Shown here: piece by piece, positions 52,191 to 60,646 of the stretch
How the letters are laid out: each line of letters opens with the position of its first letter
How positions within the stretch are numbered: position 1 is the first letter of the stretch
From: Microbispora amethystogenes
GTDB lineage: Bacteria > Actinomycetota > Actinomycetes > Streptosporangiales > Streptosporangiaceae
Direction: 5' to 3'
DNA length: 64,000 nucleotides
Assembly: GCF_016863015.1 (NCBI RefSeq)
Contig: NZ_BOOB01000030.1
Location: 62,001 to 126,000, forward strand
The notes under the pieces: generated by a model
Database searches by the model: none
What the model was told of the DNA's origin: nothing
The model's input: only the letters and a program-made list of their open reading frames with translations
Position numbers and translations under genes: made by a program

Positions 52191-52517
52191 ATGGAAGGCA
52201 TGACGCTGGTGATCGGGCCGGACGACCCGGCCGACCCGGAGTGGGCCGAGGCCGCCTCGCTGCCGGAGGTGTCCGCGCTGGTCCGGGCGGGGCGCACCGT
52301 CCTGGTGACGCTGCCGGAGGACGAGACCGAGGCGATCGCCGCCGCCGCGGCGTACGCCTGGGCGGGCGCGGGCGTCTTCCGGACCTCCCGCTCCGTGACC
52401 TACGACCCCGCGGCCTCCCACCCCGGCACCTCCCACCTCGTACGGCAGGCGCTCGACATGACCGAGGCCCTGCTGGGCCGCCGTCCCCCGGCCCTGACCC
52501 GTCGCGGCCTGGCCTGA
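52191..52517 (+). CDS. Small protein resembling the C-terminal tail of dihydropteroate synthase
   Basis: 108 residues. The first 45 (LVIGPDDPADPEWAEAASLP) are unlike any domain I know. The second half, AAAAAYAWAGAGVFRTS, VRQALDMTEALLGRRPPA and TRRGLA, resembles the last helices of actinobacterial DHPS (FolP2 type), where such a tail closes the TIM barrel. The pterin and sulfonamide-site residues are absent, so it cannot make dihydropteroate. In mycobacteria folP2 stands at this point of the gene order. The start may be 52191 or 52200. Confidence 0.6.
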   Translation: MEGMTLVIGPDDPADPEWAEAASLPEVSALVRAGRTVLVTLPEDETEAIAAAAAYAWAGAGVFRTSRSVTYDPAASHPGTSHLVRQALDMTEALLGRRPPALTRRGLA

Positions 52518-52526
52518 GGCGCGCGC

Positions 52527-53111
52527 TCAGGGTGAGCTCTCGCCGAGTTCCTCTCCGGTGGGGCGCAGGTGCGGGACCCGCCGTTCGAGCAGGTCGAGCG
52601 CCTCGTCCACGGTGGTTGCCCACGCGATCGCGTCGAAGGCGTCGGGCCGCAGGAAGCCCTGCTCGTACATGCCGTCGACCAGGACGCGCAGAGGACCGTA
52701 GAGCCCCCAGGGGTCGAGCACGACCAGCGGCCGTTCGTGCATGCCGAGCACCCGGGACGTCCAGATCTCGAACAGCTCCTCCAGCGTGCCGATGCCCCCG
52801 GGAAGCACGAGGAAAGCGTCGGACCTGGCGTCCATGACCCCCTTGCGCTCGCGCATGTCCGCGGTGACGATCAGCTCGTCGGAGTCGGTGTCGGCGATCT
52901 CGATGTCCACGAGCACCTGGGGGATCACGCCGATCGTGTGGCCGCCGCCCGCGCGGACGGCCCGTGCGACCTCACCCATGCAGGAGACGACGGCGCCGCC
53001 GCTGACGAGGCCGTGGCCCCGGCGGGCCAGCTCCGTGCCGACCTCGCTGGCGAGGTCGGCGTACTTCCGGTCGATCCGCTGGCTGGACGAGCAGTAGACG
53101 CAGACGAACAC
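52527..53111 (-). CDS. LOG-family (TIGR00730) protein, short form
   Basis: 194 residues: FVCVYCSSSQRIDRKYADLA, LVSGGAVVSCMGEVARAVRA, TADMRERKGVMDARSDAFLV and PGGIGTLEELFEIWTSR, the LOG signature PGGxGTxxE with the upstream Arg. Family members release cytokinin-type bases or AMP from nucleoside monophosphates. Starts with a GTG at 53111, 9 bases after the stop of a second LOG-family gene, so they form a pair. Confidence 0.9.
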   Translation of the reverse strand: MFVCVYCSSSQRIDRKYADLASEVGTELARRGHGLVSGGAVVSCMGEVARAVRAGGGHTIGVIPQVLVDIEIADTDSDELIVTADMRERKGVMDARSDAFLVLPGGIGTLEELFEIWTSRVLGMHERPLVVLDPWGLYGPLRVLVDGMYEQGFLRPDAFDAIAWATTVDEALDLLERRVPHLRPTGEELGESSP

Positions 53112-53120
53112 GCCGACACC

Positions 53121-53861
53121 CTACTCGCCGCGGCGGTCCGCCTCCATGATGGTCCGTACGGCCTCGTCGGGGTCGTCGGTGACCGAGACCAGCTCCACGT
53201 CCTGCGGGGAGATCTTGCCGGACGCCATCAGGGTGTCGCGGATCCAGTCGATCAGCGGGGTCCAGAAGGCGACGCCCATCATGATCACCGGGAACGAGGT
53301 CACCTTCCGCGTCTGGACCAGCGTCAGCGCCTCGAACAGCTCGTCGAGCGTGCCGAACCCGCCGGGCAGGGCCACGAACCCGCTGGCGTACTTCACGAAC
53401 ATGGTCTTGCGGACGAAGAAGTAGCGGAACTCGATGCCGAGGTCGACGTAGTCGTTGAGCCGCTGCTCGTGCGGCAGTTCGATGCCGAGGCCCACCGAGA
53501 CGCCGCCCGCCTCCAGCGCGCCGCGGTTGGCCGCCTCCATCACCCCGGGGCCGCCGCCGGTGATCACCGCGTATCCCGCCTTGGCGAGCGCCGCGCCGAC
53601 CTTCACCCCGAGTTCGTACTCCGCGGTGTCGGGTCCGGTGCGGGCCGACCCGAAGACGGTCACGGCCGGGGGGAGGTCGGCAAGGGCGCCGAAGCCCTCC
53701 ACGAACTCCGACTGGATGCGCAGGACCCGCCAGGGGTCCTCGTGCAGCCAGCCGGTGGGGCCCCGGCGGTCGAGCAGGCGCTGGTCGTGGGTGGATTCGG
53801 GGACGAGGCCGCCGCGAACCAGCGACGGGCCCTGCCGGCGTTCGGGTCGGGAGTAGTTCAT
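53121..53861 (-). CDS. LOG-family (TIGR00730) protein, long form
   Basis: 246 residues. A polar N-terminal extension (NYSRPERRQGPSLVRGGLVP; WRVLRIQSEFVEGFGALADL) precedes the Rossmann-like core: VTVFGSARTGPDTAEYELGV, VITGGGPGVMEAANRGALEA, IEFRYFFVRKTMFVKYASGF and LPGGFGTLDELFEALTLVQT. The PGGFGTxxE motif and Arg-Lys pair are intact. It is related but not close to the downstream LOG gene; a tandem of both forms is seen in other actinomycetes. The substrate nucleotide is unknown. Confidence 0.9.
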   Translation of the reverse strand: MNYSRPERRQGPSLVRGGLVPESTHDQRLLDRRGPTGWLHEDPWRVLRIQSEFVEGFGALADLPPAVTVFGSARTGPDTAEYELGVKVGAALAKAGYAVITGGGPGVMEAANRGALEAGGVSVGLGIELPHEQRLNDYVDLGIEFRYFFVRKTMFVKYASGFVALPGGFGTLDELFEALTLVQTRKVTSFPVIMMGVAFWTPLIDWIRDTLMASGKISPQDVELVSVTDDPDEAVRTIMEADRRGE

Positions 53862-53979
53862 GCCCGTCACGCTAACGGCCGTCGTCGGGAGGGGCGAAAA
53901 AATCTTGAGTGAAATCTTGGCGGGAGGGAACCGGTCGTCGCCGAGGCTCCGTCTAAGAAACGAGGGTGCTGCTCGGGAC

Positions 53980-54025
53980 GAAAGTGGCTTTCCCCGCCAA
54001 ATGGCCGGCGAGGAAAGCCACTTTC
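53980..54025. terminator. Hairpin after dapE
   Basis: Perfect 14-base arms GAAAGTGGCTTTCC (53980-53993) and GGAAAGCCACTTTC (54012-54025), with a further short CGCC/GGCG pairing inside. It lies 66 bases past the dapE stop on the minus strand, upstream of the LOG gene. TTCTTCTGTCT follows on the top strand. Confidence 0.8.
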
Positions 54026-54090
54026 TTCTGTCTGTCCCCAAAACCCTGTCTGCGCCCGGAACCCCTGGTCACCGCACCTGTCGGCGGCCC

Positions 54091-55152
54091 CTAGAGGGGC
54101 CCGGTGAGCCACTCCGTCATCCGCCGCTCGCTTTCGGCGATTCGCGCCAGGCTCACGTTCTCCCCCGCCGTGTGCGCGATGTCGGGGTTGCCCGGACCGC
54201 AGTTGACGGCGGGCATGCCCAGGGCGGAGAAACGCGCGACGTCGGTCCAGCCCAGCTTGGCCCGGGGCGTGCCGCCGATCGCGGCGGCGAACGCCGCGGC
54301 GACCGGGTCGGTCAGACCCGGCCGCGCGCCGGGCGAGCCGTCGGTGAGCCGTACGTCGAAGCCGTCGAACACCTCGCACACGTGCGCGAACGCCTCCTCG
54401 ATCGTCCGGTCGGGGGCGAAGCGGTAGTTGACGGTCACCACGCACTCGTCGGGGATGACGTTGCCGGCCACCCCGCCGCGCACGCCGACCGCGTTGAGCC
54501 CCTCCCGGAACTGGAGGCCGTCCACAAGCGGGCTGCGCGGTTCGTACCGGACCAGCCGGTCCAGGACCGGCGCGATCCCATGGATGGCGTTGACGCCCTC
54601 CCAGGAGCGGGCGCTGTGCGCCCGGACGCCCTTCACCGTGATCTCGGCGCGCAGCGTGCCCTGGCAGCCGCCCTCGATGAGGCCGTCGGTCGGCTCCATG
54701 ACGACCGCGAAGTCGCCGGCGAGCCACTCGGGGTGGGTGCGGGTGAGCCGCAGCAGCCCGCTGCGCTCGGCCTCGATCTCCTCGCAGTCGTAGAAGACGA
54801 AGGTCAGGTCGCGGTTCGGCGCGGCCAGCAGGCAGAGCTTGAGCTGCACCGCCACCCCGCTCTTCATGTCGGAGGTGCCGCAGCCGTACAGCACGCCGTC
54901 CTCGGTCCGGCTCGGCAGGTTCCCCGCCACCGGGACCGTGTCGATGTGCCCGGCGATCACCACGCGCTCGGCCCGGCCGAGATCGGTCCGCGCCACCACC
55001 GCGTCGCCGTCCCGCAGCACGGTCAGGTGGGGCAGGGCGCGGAGGGCCTCCTCGATCGCGTCGGCCAGCGCCTTCTCCGCGCCGCTCACCGACTCGATGT
55101 CCACCAGCCGCGCCGTCAGCGCGCCCACGTCCTCGGCAAGGTCAAGTCGCAT
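54091..55152 (-). CDS. dapE: Succinyl-diaminopimelate desuccinylase
   Basis: 353 residues, M20 peptidase-like: [19 protein letters not shown] (metal His and Asp), [18 protein letters not shown] (second Asp), [15 protein letters not shown] (catalytic Glu and metal Glu) and [16 protein letters not shown] near the end (final His). It hydrolyses N-succinyl-LL-diaminopimelate to diaminopimelate for lysine and peptidoglycan. The ATG at 55152 opens the family-like [16 protein letters not shown]; the longer frame is spurious. dapC, the previous enzyme, lies 1.5 kb upstream on the same strand. Confidence 0.95.
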   Translation of the reverse strand: MRLDLAEDVGALTARLVDIESVSGAEKALADAIEEALRALPHLTVLRDGDAVVARTDLGRAERVVIAGHIDTVPVAGNLPSRTEDGVLYGCGTSDMKSGVAVQLKLCLLAAPNRDLTFVFYDCEEIEAERSGLLRLTRTHPEWLAGDFAVVMEPTDGLIEGGCQGTLRAEITVKGVRAHSARSWEGVNAIHGIAPVLDRLVRYEPRSPLVDGLQFREGLNAVGVRGGVAGNVIPDECVVTVNYRFAPDRTIEEAFAHVCEVFDGFDVRLTDGSPGARPGLTDPVAAAFAAAIGGTPRAKLGWTDVARFSALGMPAVNCGPGNPDIAHTAGENVSLARIAESERRMTEWLTGPL

Positions 55153-55163
55153 GCCTCCCGACC

Positions 55164-55979
55164 TTACGCCACCTGGACGGCGTCGGTGGGCTTGGCGCCG
55201 GTGGGCTTGGCCTCCTTGCGCCAGCCGTCGTGCCCGGCGGCCGCCGTCCAGGCCACCCCCTCGAACCGCACCTCGCGCAGGCCGTACTTCTGAGCGTGGG
55301 CGACGTACCACGCGGCGACCAGCCAGCCGCGCTTGCCGGCGGCCTCGGCGCCGAGCGCCCGTACGAGCTGCTTTCGGGCCGTCTCGGGCTGCGGCTTGAC
55401 CGGCTTGGCGGGCGGCGGATACCAGCAGTGGACGGCCTGCGGGACCCGCCCGGTGAACGCCGCGGAGAGGATCTTGGCGGACTGCTCGTGCTCGGCGTAG
55501 GCCGAGCCGTCGGCGGAGCGCTGCACGGCCTGGGCGGCGTCGTGCAGCGGGATGGTCCGGTAGTGCTTCACCTTCTCCAGGGCGGTGAAGAACTTGCGGG
55601 TCGCGTAGACCGGGTCCTGCAACTGCTCGGGCGTCCCCCAGCCCTGTGAGGGCCGCTGCTGGAAGACCCCGACCGAGTCGCGGTCTCCGTACGGGAGATT
55701 GGCCAGCTTGGACTCCTGGATCGCGGTGACGTAGGCGATCTGGAGGGCGCGCTCGGGCAGTTTGCGCCGGGCGGCGACGGCGGCGACGGTGGCGGCCACC
55801 TGGGCCTGCTCGATGTCGATGTCGAGCGTGCCCTCGGGGGTCTTCACGAGGCAGTGCTCCCCGAGCGCGAAGGGCTCGGTCCGCTTCAGCAGGTGATAGG
55901 CGCCGTAGTAGATCGCCCCGCCGAGCAGGGCGACGATGACCACGACGGTCACGACTGGTTTGGTAAGGCGCCGTTCCAC
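55164..55979 (-). CDS. Membrane-anchored lysozyme/transglycosylase-fold protein
   Basis: 271 residues: one N-terminal membrane helix ([20 protein letters not shown]), then an extracytoplasmic domain whose middle resembles a soluble lytic transglycosylase: [40 protein letters not shown] and [20 protein letters not shown]. The Glu of QESK would be the acid. Then a Pro-rich linker and a second small domain ([20 protein letters not shown]). Probably a wall-modifying or wall-binding protein, set beside dapC and dapE. Its stop lies 12 bases from dapE's start. GTG start. Confidence 0.75.
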   Translation of the reverse strand: MERRLTKPVVTVVVIVALLGGAIYYGAYHLLKRTEPFALGEHCLVKTPEGTLDIDIEQAQVAATVAAVAARRKLPERALQIAYVTAIQESKLANLPYGDRDSVGVFQQRPSQGWGTPEQLQDPVYATRKFFTALEKVKHYRTIPLHDAAQAVQRSADGSAYAEHEQSAKILSAAFTGRVPQAVHCWYPPPAKPVKPQPETARKQLVRALGAEAAGKRGWLVAAWYVAHAQKYGLREVRFEGVAWTAAAGHDGWRKEAKPTGAKPTDAVQVA

Positions 55980-56001
55980 GATCCAGAACCTACCCCGGTG
56001 A

Positions 56002-56652
56002 TCAGGGCAGTCGTTCCGCGCGGACGGAGCCGGGGGTGAGGGGGCGGGCGTACGCCGCCTCCCACTGGCCGCCCTGCACACGCTGGAACGACAGAAGGCG
56101 GCCGTCACTCGCGCGGTAGTCGGCGAAGTCGAGCAGCCCGCGCTCGGGCAGGCCCGTCCTCCCCTCGGACCGGAAGGCGGCGGTGCCGCGCTCGATCGGG
56201 GAGAACTCGACGCCGTCGACGATCAGCATGTGCTTGGCCGGCACCATCCCCTGGGTCGGCACGTCGGTCCACAGCAGGACCTCCAGGTGGGACGGCTCAC
56301 CCCCCGGGCCCGGCCGTTCCGCGACCGACAACCAGTTGTCGTAGCGGCGGGCGCCCTCGTCGAGGAGGTAGTCGGTCCACTGCTCGCCCTGCACCGCGCA
56401 GTGCACCGCGCCGACGGCCCGGTAGCGGGCGGCCTCGACGTAGACCGTGTCCCCCACCTTGATCGTGCGGGGGTCGAAGTAGTCGGGGTCGGACGCGAGG
56501 TCCCGCGCCGGCGACTCTCCCGGGGCGGCGGGCGGGGTGCGCACGGGCTGACGCGTACGGCTGCGCCGGCTCGCCGCCACCACAGCCGTCACGACACCCA
56601 GCAGGACGACGACCGTGACGAGGCCCAGCACGATCACGGTCATTGTCGTCAT
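56002..56652 (-). CDS. DUF4178-type protein with membrane anchor
   Basis: 216 residues. One N-terminal helix (MTVIVLGLVTVVVLLGVVTA), a basic linker, and a soluble DUF4178-like domain: RTIKVGDTVYVEAARYRAVG, QWTDYLLDEGARRYDNWLSV, WTDVPTQGMVPAKHMLIVDG and GLLDFADYRASDGRLLSFQR. No function known to me. It stands between dapC and the lysozyme-fold gene with gaps of 11 and 22 bases, all on the minus strand, so cotranscription with dapC is likely. Confidence 0.8.
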   Translation of the reverse strand: MTTMTVIVLGLVTVVVLLGVVTAVVAASRRSRTRQPVRTPPAAPGESPARDLASDPDYFDPRTIKVGDTVYVEAARYRAVGAVHCAVQGEQWTDYLLDEGARRYDNWLSVAERPGPGGEPSHLEVLLWTDVPTQGMVPAKHMLIVDGVEFSPIERGTAAFRSEGRTGLPERGLLDFADYRASDGRLLSFQRVQGGQWEAAYARPLTPGSVRAERLP

Positions 56653-56663
56653 GGCGCGCGATC

Positions 56664-57764
56664 CTACTGGAGGCGGCTGACCGCCGCATCGACGCGCTCG
56701 TCGGTGGCGGTGATCGCGACGCGGACGTGTCCACGCCCGGCGTCGCCGTAGAACTCGCCCGGCGCGACGAGGATGCCCCGGCTCGCCAGCGCGCGCACCT
56801 GGTCCCAGCAGTCCTCGCCGTTGGCGGCCCACAGGTAGAGCCCGGCCTCGGAGTGCTCCACCCGCCAGCCCGCCCGTTCCAGCGCGGGACGCAGCACCGC
56901 CCTGCGGCGGGCGTACCGCTCCCGCTGCTCGTCGGCGTGCGCGTCGTCGTCCAGCGCGGCCGTCATCGCGGCCTGCACCGGAGCGGGCACGATCATGCCC
57001 GCGTGCTTGCGCACCTCGAGCAGCCGCCGTACGAGCCGGGGGTCGCCGGCGACGAACCCCGCGCGGTATCCGGCGAGGTTCGACCGCTTCGACAGCGAGT
57101 GGACCGCGAGCAGCCCCTCGTGCGAGCCCTCGCACACGTCCGGATGGAGGACCGACAGCGGCTCGTCCTCCCAGCCGAGCTCGATGTAGCACTCGTCGGA
57201 GGCGACGACCGCGCCGCGCTCCCGCGCCCACGCGACCACCTTGCGCAGGTGCTCGGCGGGCAGGACCCGTCCCGTGGGGTTGGACGGCGAGTTCACCCAG
57301 ACGAGCGGCACCCGCTCGGGCCCCAGCGAGAGCAGCCCGTCGGTCGCGTACGGCTCGGCTCCGGCGAGCCTGGCCCCCACGTCGTAGGTGGGATAGGCGA
57401 GCGCGGGAAAGACCACCCGCTCCCCCGGCCGCACGCCGAGCAGCGTCGGCAGCCAGGCCACCAGTTCCTTCGTGCCTATCGTCGGCAGGACGTCCGCGGG
57501 GTCGACGACGACCCCGTGCCGCCGCCGAAGCCAGCCCGCGGCCGCCTCACGCAACCGCGGCGTGCCGTACGTCAGGGGATAACCGGGGCTGTCGGCGGCG
57601 GCGGAGAGCGCCTGGCGGGCGACGGGGGGAACCGGATCGACCGGCGTGCCGACCGACAGGTCGACGATCCCGCCGGGATGCGCCCGCGCCAGCTCCTGGT
57701 ACGGCGCCAGCCGGTCCCATGGAAAGTCGGGCAACGCGATCAAAGGAAATCCCCCAGTCGTCAC
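56664..57764 (-). CDS. dapC: Succinyldiaminopimelate aminotransferase (DapC)
   Basis: 366 residues, PLP class I/II aminotransferase. LPDFPWDRLAPYQELARAHP and GIVDLSVGTPVDPVPP are the DapC opening; VWVNSPSNPTGRVLPAEHL, VASDECYIELGWEDEPLSVL and the PLP Lys in HSLSKRSNLAGYRAGF are clear. It transfers an amino group from glutamate to N-succinyl-2-amino-6-ketopimelate. A GTG at 57764 is used; a TTG at ATTTCCTTTGATCG would lose nine codons. Ferredoxin lies 29 bases upstream, the usual actinobacterial pair. Confidence 0.93.
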   Translation of the reverse strand: MTTGGFPLIALPDFPWDRLAPYQELARAHPGGIVDLSVGTPVDPVPPVARQALSAAADSPGYPLTYGTPRLREAAAGWLRRRHGVVVDPADVLPTIGTKELVAWLPTLLGVRPGERVVFPALAYPTYDVGARLAGAEPYATDGLLSLGPERVPLVWVNSPSNPTGRVLPAEHLRKVVAWARERGAVVASDECYIELGWEDEPLSVLHPDVCEGSHEGLLAVHSLSKRSNLAGYRAGFVAGDPRLVRRLLEVRKHAGMIVPAPVQAAMTAALDDDAHADEQRERYARRRAVLRPALERAGWRVEHSEAGLYLWAANGEDCWDQVRALASRGILVAPGEFYGDAGRGHVRVAITATDERVDAAVSRLQ

Positions 57765-57793
57765 GGAGCGGGCCCGCGAGGGTCGGTGACTCT

Positions 57794-58120
57794 TTAGTGT
57801 TCCTCGCTCTGCGGCGGAAGCGCCGCGACCACCGGGTGGTCCTTGTTGATCTTTCCGACCTTCGAGGCGCCGCCGGGCGAGCCCAGCTCCTCGAAGAAGT
57901 CGACGTTGGCCTTGTAGAAGTCCTTCCACTGCTCGGGAAGGTCATCTTCGTAGAAGATCGCCTCCACGGGGCAGACCGGCTCACACGCCCCGCAGTCCAC
58001 ACACTCGTCGGGGTGGATGTAGAGCATGCGTTCGCCCTCGTAGATGCAATCGACGGGGCACTCCTCGATGCACGCCTTGTCCAGGACGTCCACGCAAGGC
58101 TGCGCGATGACGTACGTCAC
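57794..58120 (-). CDS. fdxA: Seven-iron ferredoxin
   Basis: 108 residues: [20 protein letters not shown] then CPVDC binds the 3Fe-4S and part of the 4Fe-4S cluster, and [20 protein letters not shown] gives the second set. The C-terminal extension ([20 protein letters not shown]) is typical of FdxA/FdxC. An electron carrier for P450 or other oxidoreductases. GTG start at 58120. Confidence 0.95.
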   Translation of the reverse strand: MTYVIAQPCVDVLDKACIEECPVDCIYEGERMLYIHPDECVDCGACEPVCPVEAIFYEDDLPEQWKDFYKANVDFFEELGSPGGASKVGKINKDHPVVAALPPQSEEH

Positions 58121-58217
58121 CTCGGGCTCCTTCTGGGTTGCACGGCTCGACCGCGGGTTGCTAGCCCTAGTATTGCGGTGCCTGCCTACCAGCCGGAACA
58201 GGAGGGGGGCAATCGTC

Positions 58218-58451
58218 GTGGCCCCTAAGACCGGAGCCCGTCTCGTCGTCGCGATCACCCCTGCCGACGTGGGCGAACGCGTGACCACCCGGCGCAGGGA
58301 TCCAGGTGGGTACCGGGACGCCGTCGGCGTGTTGGAATCCTGGCGCGACGGCGTGCTCACCGTACGGAAACGGGACGGAAGCCTCGTCGAGATCGCCGAG
58401 GAGACCCTCGCCGCCGCCAAGGTCGTGCCGCCCGCCCGTCGGATGAGGTAA
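58218..58451 (+). CDS. Small domain protein resembling the N-terminal part of a GNAT acetyltransferase
   Basis: 77 residues: [59 protein letters not shown] and AAAKVVPP. This beta-rich SH3-like module normally precedes a GNAT domain in actinobacteria, ending in the same AAKxVPP. Here it stands alone. GGAGGGGGG lies 8 bases before the GTG, so it is translated. It is divergent from fdxA. Function unknown. Confidence 0.7.
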   Translation: MAPKTGARLVVAITPADVGERVTTRRRDPGGYRDAVGVLESWRDGVLTVRKRDGSLVEIAEETLAAAKVVPPARRMR

Positions 58452-58516
58452 TCAGGCGGCAATCCCGCAGCGTGCCGCCTCGACCGGCCGCGGCGGCGGG
58501 GCGGAGCATACGCGAC

Positions 58517-59608
58517 GTGACCCTACGCGCCTGTGTCGTGACGATCTCCTCGGCGGCGGTCCTCCTGGCCGCGGCCTCCGCATGCTCCCGGCAGCGGACG
58601 CCGGACAGGCCGCCGCCTCCGCTGAACCCCCGCGCGGCCAGTCTGGCCGACGGGTTCGGCACGATGGACAGGCTCGTCGACGCCGCCCGCAAGGAGGGCG
58701 CGCTCACCGTCGTGGGCCTGCCGGGCGGCTGGGTCGGCTACAAGGAGATCATCGCGCGCTTCTCCGACAAGTACGGGATCAAGGTGGCGTCGATCATGCC
58801 GGAGGCGAACAGCCGGCAGGAGATCGACGCCGCGGCCCGCCTGCGCGGGACGGCCCAGGCGCCGGACGTCTTCGACGTCACGCTGGAGGTCGCGGTCGCG
58901 AACGCCAAGCTCTTCGCGCCGTACCGGGTGACGGGCTGGGCGGACATCCCGGACGAGGCCAAGGACCAGGACGGCCGCTGGTACGCCGCCTACGGCGGGT
59001 ACATGTCGATCGGCTACGACCCGAGGAAGGTGCCCGCCCCGGCGTCGTACGCCGCGCTGGCCCGGCCGGGGACGACGGTCGCGCTGCCCGGCGACCCCCG
59101 GCAGGTGGCGTCGGCGTTCAGCGGCGTCATGGCCGCCTCGCTCGGCCGGGGACTGCCCGACGCCGCGCGGGGGGTGAACCTGTTCGCGCGGCTGCGCAAG
59201 GGCGGCATGCTCGGCCGTCCCGACCAGGCCACGACGGTGGTCGACTGGGACTTCATGAACGCGGCGCGGGCCGCGGGCGGGCGCGGTGCGTCGGCCTGGC
59301 GGGTCACGATCCCGAAGAACGCGGTGCTCGCCTCCTACTACATGCAGGCGATCGACGCGGCGGCGCCGCATCCGGCCGCCGCCCGCCTGTGGGAGGAGTT
59401 CCTGCTGTCCGACGAGGGCCAGAACCTCTTCCTCAAGGCGTACGCCCGGCCGTCGCGGATGGAGGCGATGGAGACGCGCGGGGCCCTCGACGGGGGCGCC
59501 GCCGCCCGGCTGCCCGAGGCGTCCGGCGACCCGGTGATCCTCACCATCCCCGAGCAGGACAAGGCCAAGGCCTACCTGGCCGCGCACTGGGCGAAGGACG
59601 TGGGCTGA
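58517..59608 (+). CDS. Extracellular solute-binding lipoprotein (ABC importer type)
   Basis: About 363 residues. A lipoprotein signal ([15 protein letters not shown]) gives a lipidated Cys, so the product is a substrate for signal peptidase II such as LspA in this window. The fold is of the iron/thiamine/2-aminoethylphosphonate-type binding proteins: [56 protein letters not shown] and [20 protein letters not shown]. No permease or ATPase gene follows, so it is an orphan here. The GTG at 58517 is preferred; the frame opens at 58472. Confidence 0.85.
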   Translation: MTLRACVVTISSAAVLLAAASACSRQRTPDRPPPPLNPRAASLADGFGTMDRLVDAARKEGALTVVGLPGGWVGYKEIIARFSDKYGIKVASIMPEANSRQEIDAAARLRGTAQAPDVFDVTLEVAVANAKLFAPYRVTGWADIPDEAKDQDGRWYAAYGGYMSIGYDPRKVPAPASYAALARPGTTVALPGDPRQVASAFSGVMAASLGRGLPDAARGVNLFARLRKGGMLGRPDQATTVVDWDFMNAARAAGGRGASAWRVTIPKNAVLASYYMQAIDAAAPHPAAARLWEEFLLSDEGQNLFLKAYARPSRMEAMETRGALDGGAAARLPEASGDPVILTIPEQDKAKAYLAAHWAKDVG

Positions 59609-59793
59609 CACTCACAGCACTGACACTCGCAGAGGCGTCGGAAGCCGTACAGTGTGTCGCATCCCACCGGAATCCCACCAGATCCCAGGAGTCTCACGAG
59701 TCGGCTGAGACCGTGGTGATCGAGTCGTGGTGGCCGGGCTGTGGATCAGAGTGTGGCGATCCCGGCACCGGCCAGTAAGAATGCGAGCCGATC

Positions 59794-60570
59794 TTGAGGT
59801 ACGAAACCCCCAGTCCCACTCGATGGAACGCTCGCGCCTACGACAGCTCCTTCGGCTACGTCTCGCCCGTGGGCGCGCCGCTGGTCGACCTGCTCGACCC
59901 CCGCCCCGGTGAGCGGGTGCTCGACCTCGGCTGCGGCACCGGGGTGATGACCGCCGAGATCGCGGCGCGCGGCGCCCACGTGCTCGGCATCGACGGTTCC
60001 CACGCGATGATCGAGCAGGCCATCGCCCATCACCCCGGTCTCGACTTCACCGTCGGCGACGGCCACGACTTCACCGTGGCCCAGTCGTACGACGCGGTCT
60101 TCTCGAACGCCGCCCTGCACTGGATGAGCCGCGACCCCGACGCGGTGATCGACTGCGTACGCGAGGCGCTGCGGCCGGGCGGCCGGTTCGTCGCCGAGAT
60201 GGGCGGCGCGGGCAACTGCGCGGCACTGACCTCGGCCATGCTCACCGCCTGGCGCGAGCACGGCCTGCGCGAGCCCGAACTGCCGTGGTACTTCCCCGGC
60301 CCGGCGGAGTACGCCCTGCGGCTGGAGAAGGGCGGGTTCACGGTGCGGCTGCTCGAACACTTCGACCGGCCCACGCCGCTCGACGAGTGCCCCGACGGCG
60401 CGGCCGACTGGGTGCGGCTGTTCGCCGGGCGGCTGCTCGACCAGGTTCCTCCGGCGACCGTGGAGCCGCTGCTCCGGCGGGTCAACGAGCTGGCCGCCCC
60501 GGCGCTGCGGCGCGAGTCGGGCTGGATGGCCGACTACGTGCGTCTCCGTTTCGCCGCCGAACGCCACTGA
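59794..60570 (+). CDS. SAM-dependent methyltransferase
   Basis: 258 residues, class I: RWNARAYDSSFGYVSPVGAP, RVLDLGCGTGVMTAEIAARG (SAM motif I), LGIDGSHAMIEQA, YDAVFSNAALHWMSRDPDAV and LRPGGRFVAEMGG. It resembles trans-aconitate methyltransferase and related enzymes. The start is a TTG at 59794 (LRYETPSPTRW); a GTG or ATG in frame is not available nearby. 185 bases upstream hold the end of the binding protein with no terminator I can name. Confidence 0.85.
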   Translation: MRYETPSPTRWNARAYDSSFGYVSPVGAPLVDLLDPRPGERVLDLGCGTGVMTAEIAARGAHVLGIDGSHAMIEQAIAHHPGLDFTVGDGHDFTVAQSYDAVFSNAALHWMSRDPDAVIDCVREALRPGGRFVAEMGGAGNCAALTSAMLTAWREHGLREPELPWYFPGPAEYALRLEKGGFTVRLLEHFDRPTPLDECPDGAADWVRLFAGRLLDQVPPATVEPLLRRVNELAAPALRRESGWMADYVRLRFAAERH

Positions 60571-60646
60571 GCCAATTAGCCACTGAGCCAGTTAACTGGG
60601 ATCTCCAGCACGGCGGGGAGATTTGCCAGACTATGGTCTGGTCTTT

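Noticed and set aside
58472-59608. Complete ABC importer locus
   Set aside because: The binding protein stands alone; the following genes are a methyltransferase and an unknown protein.
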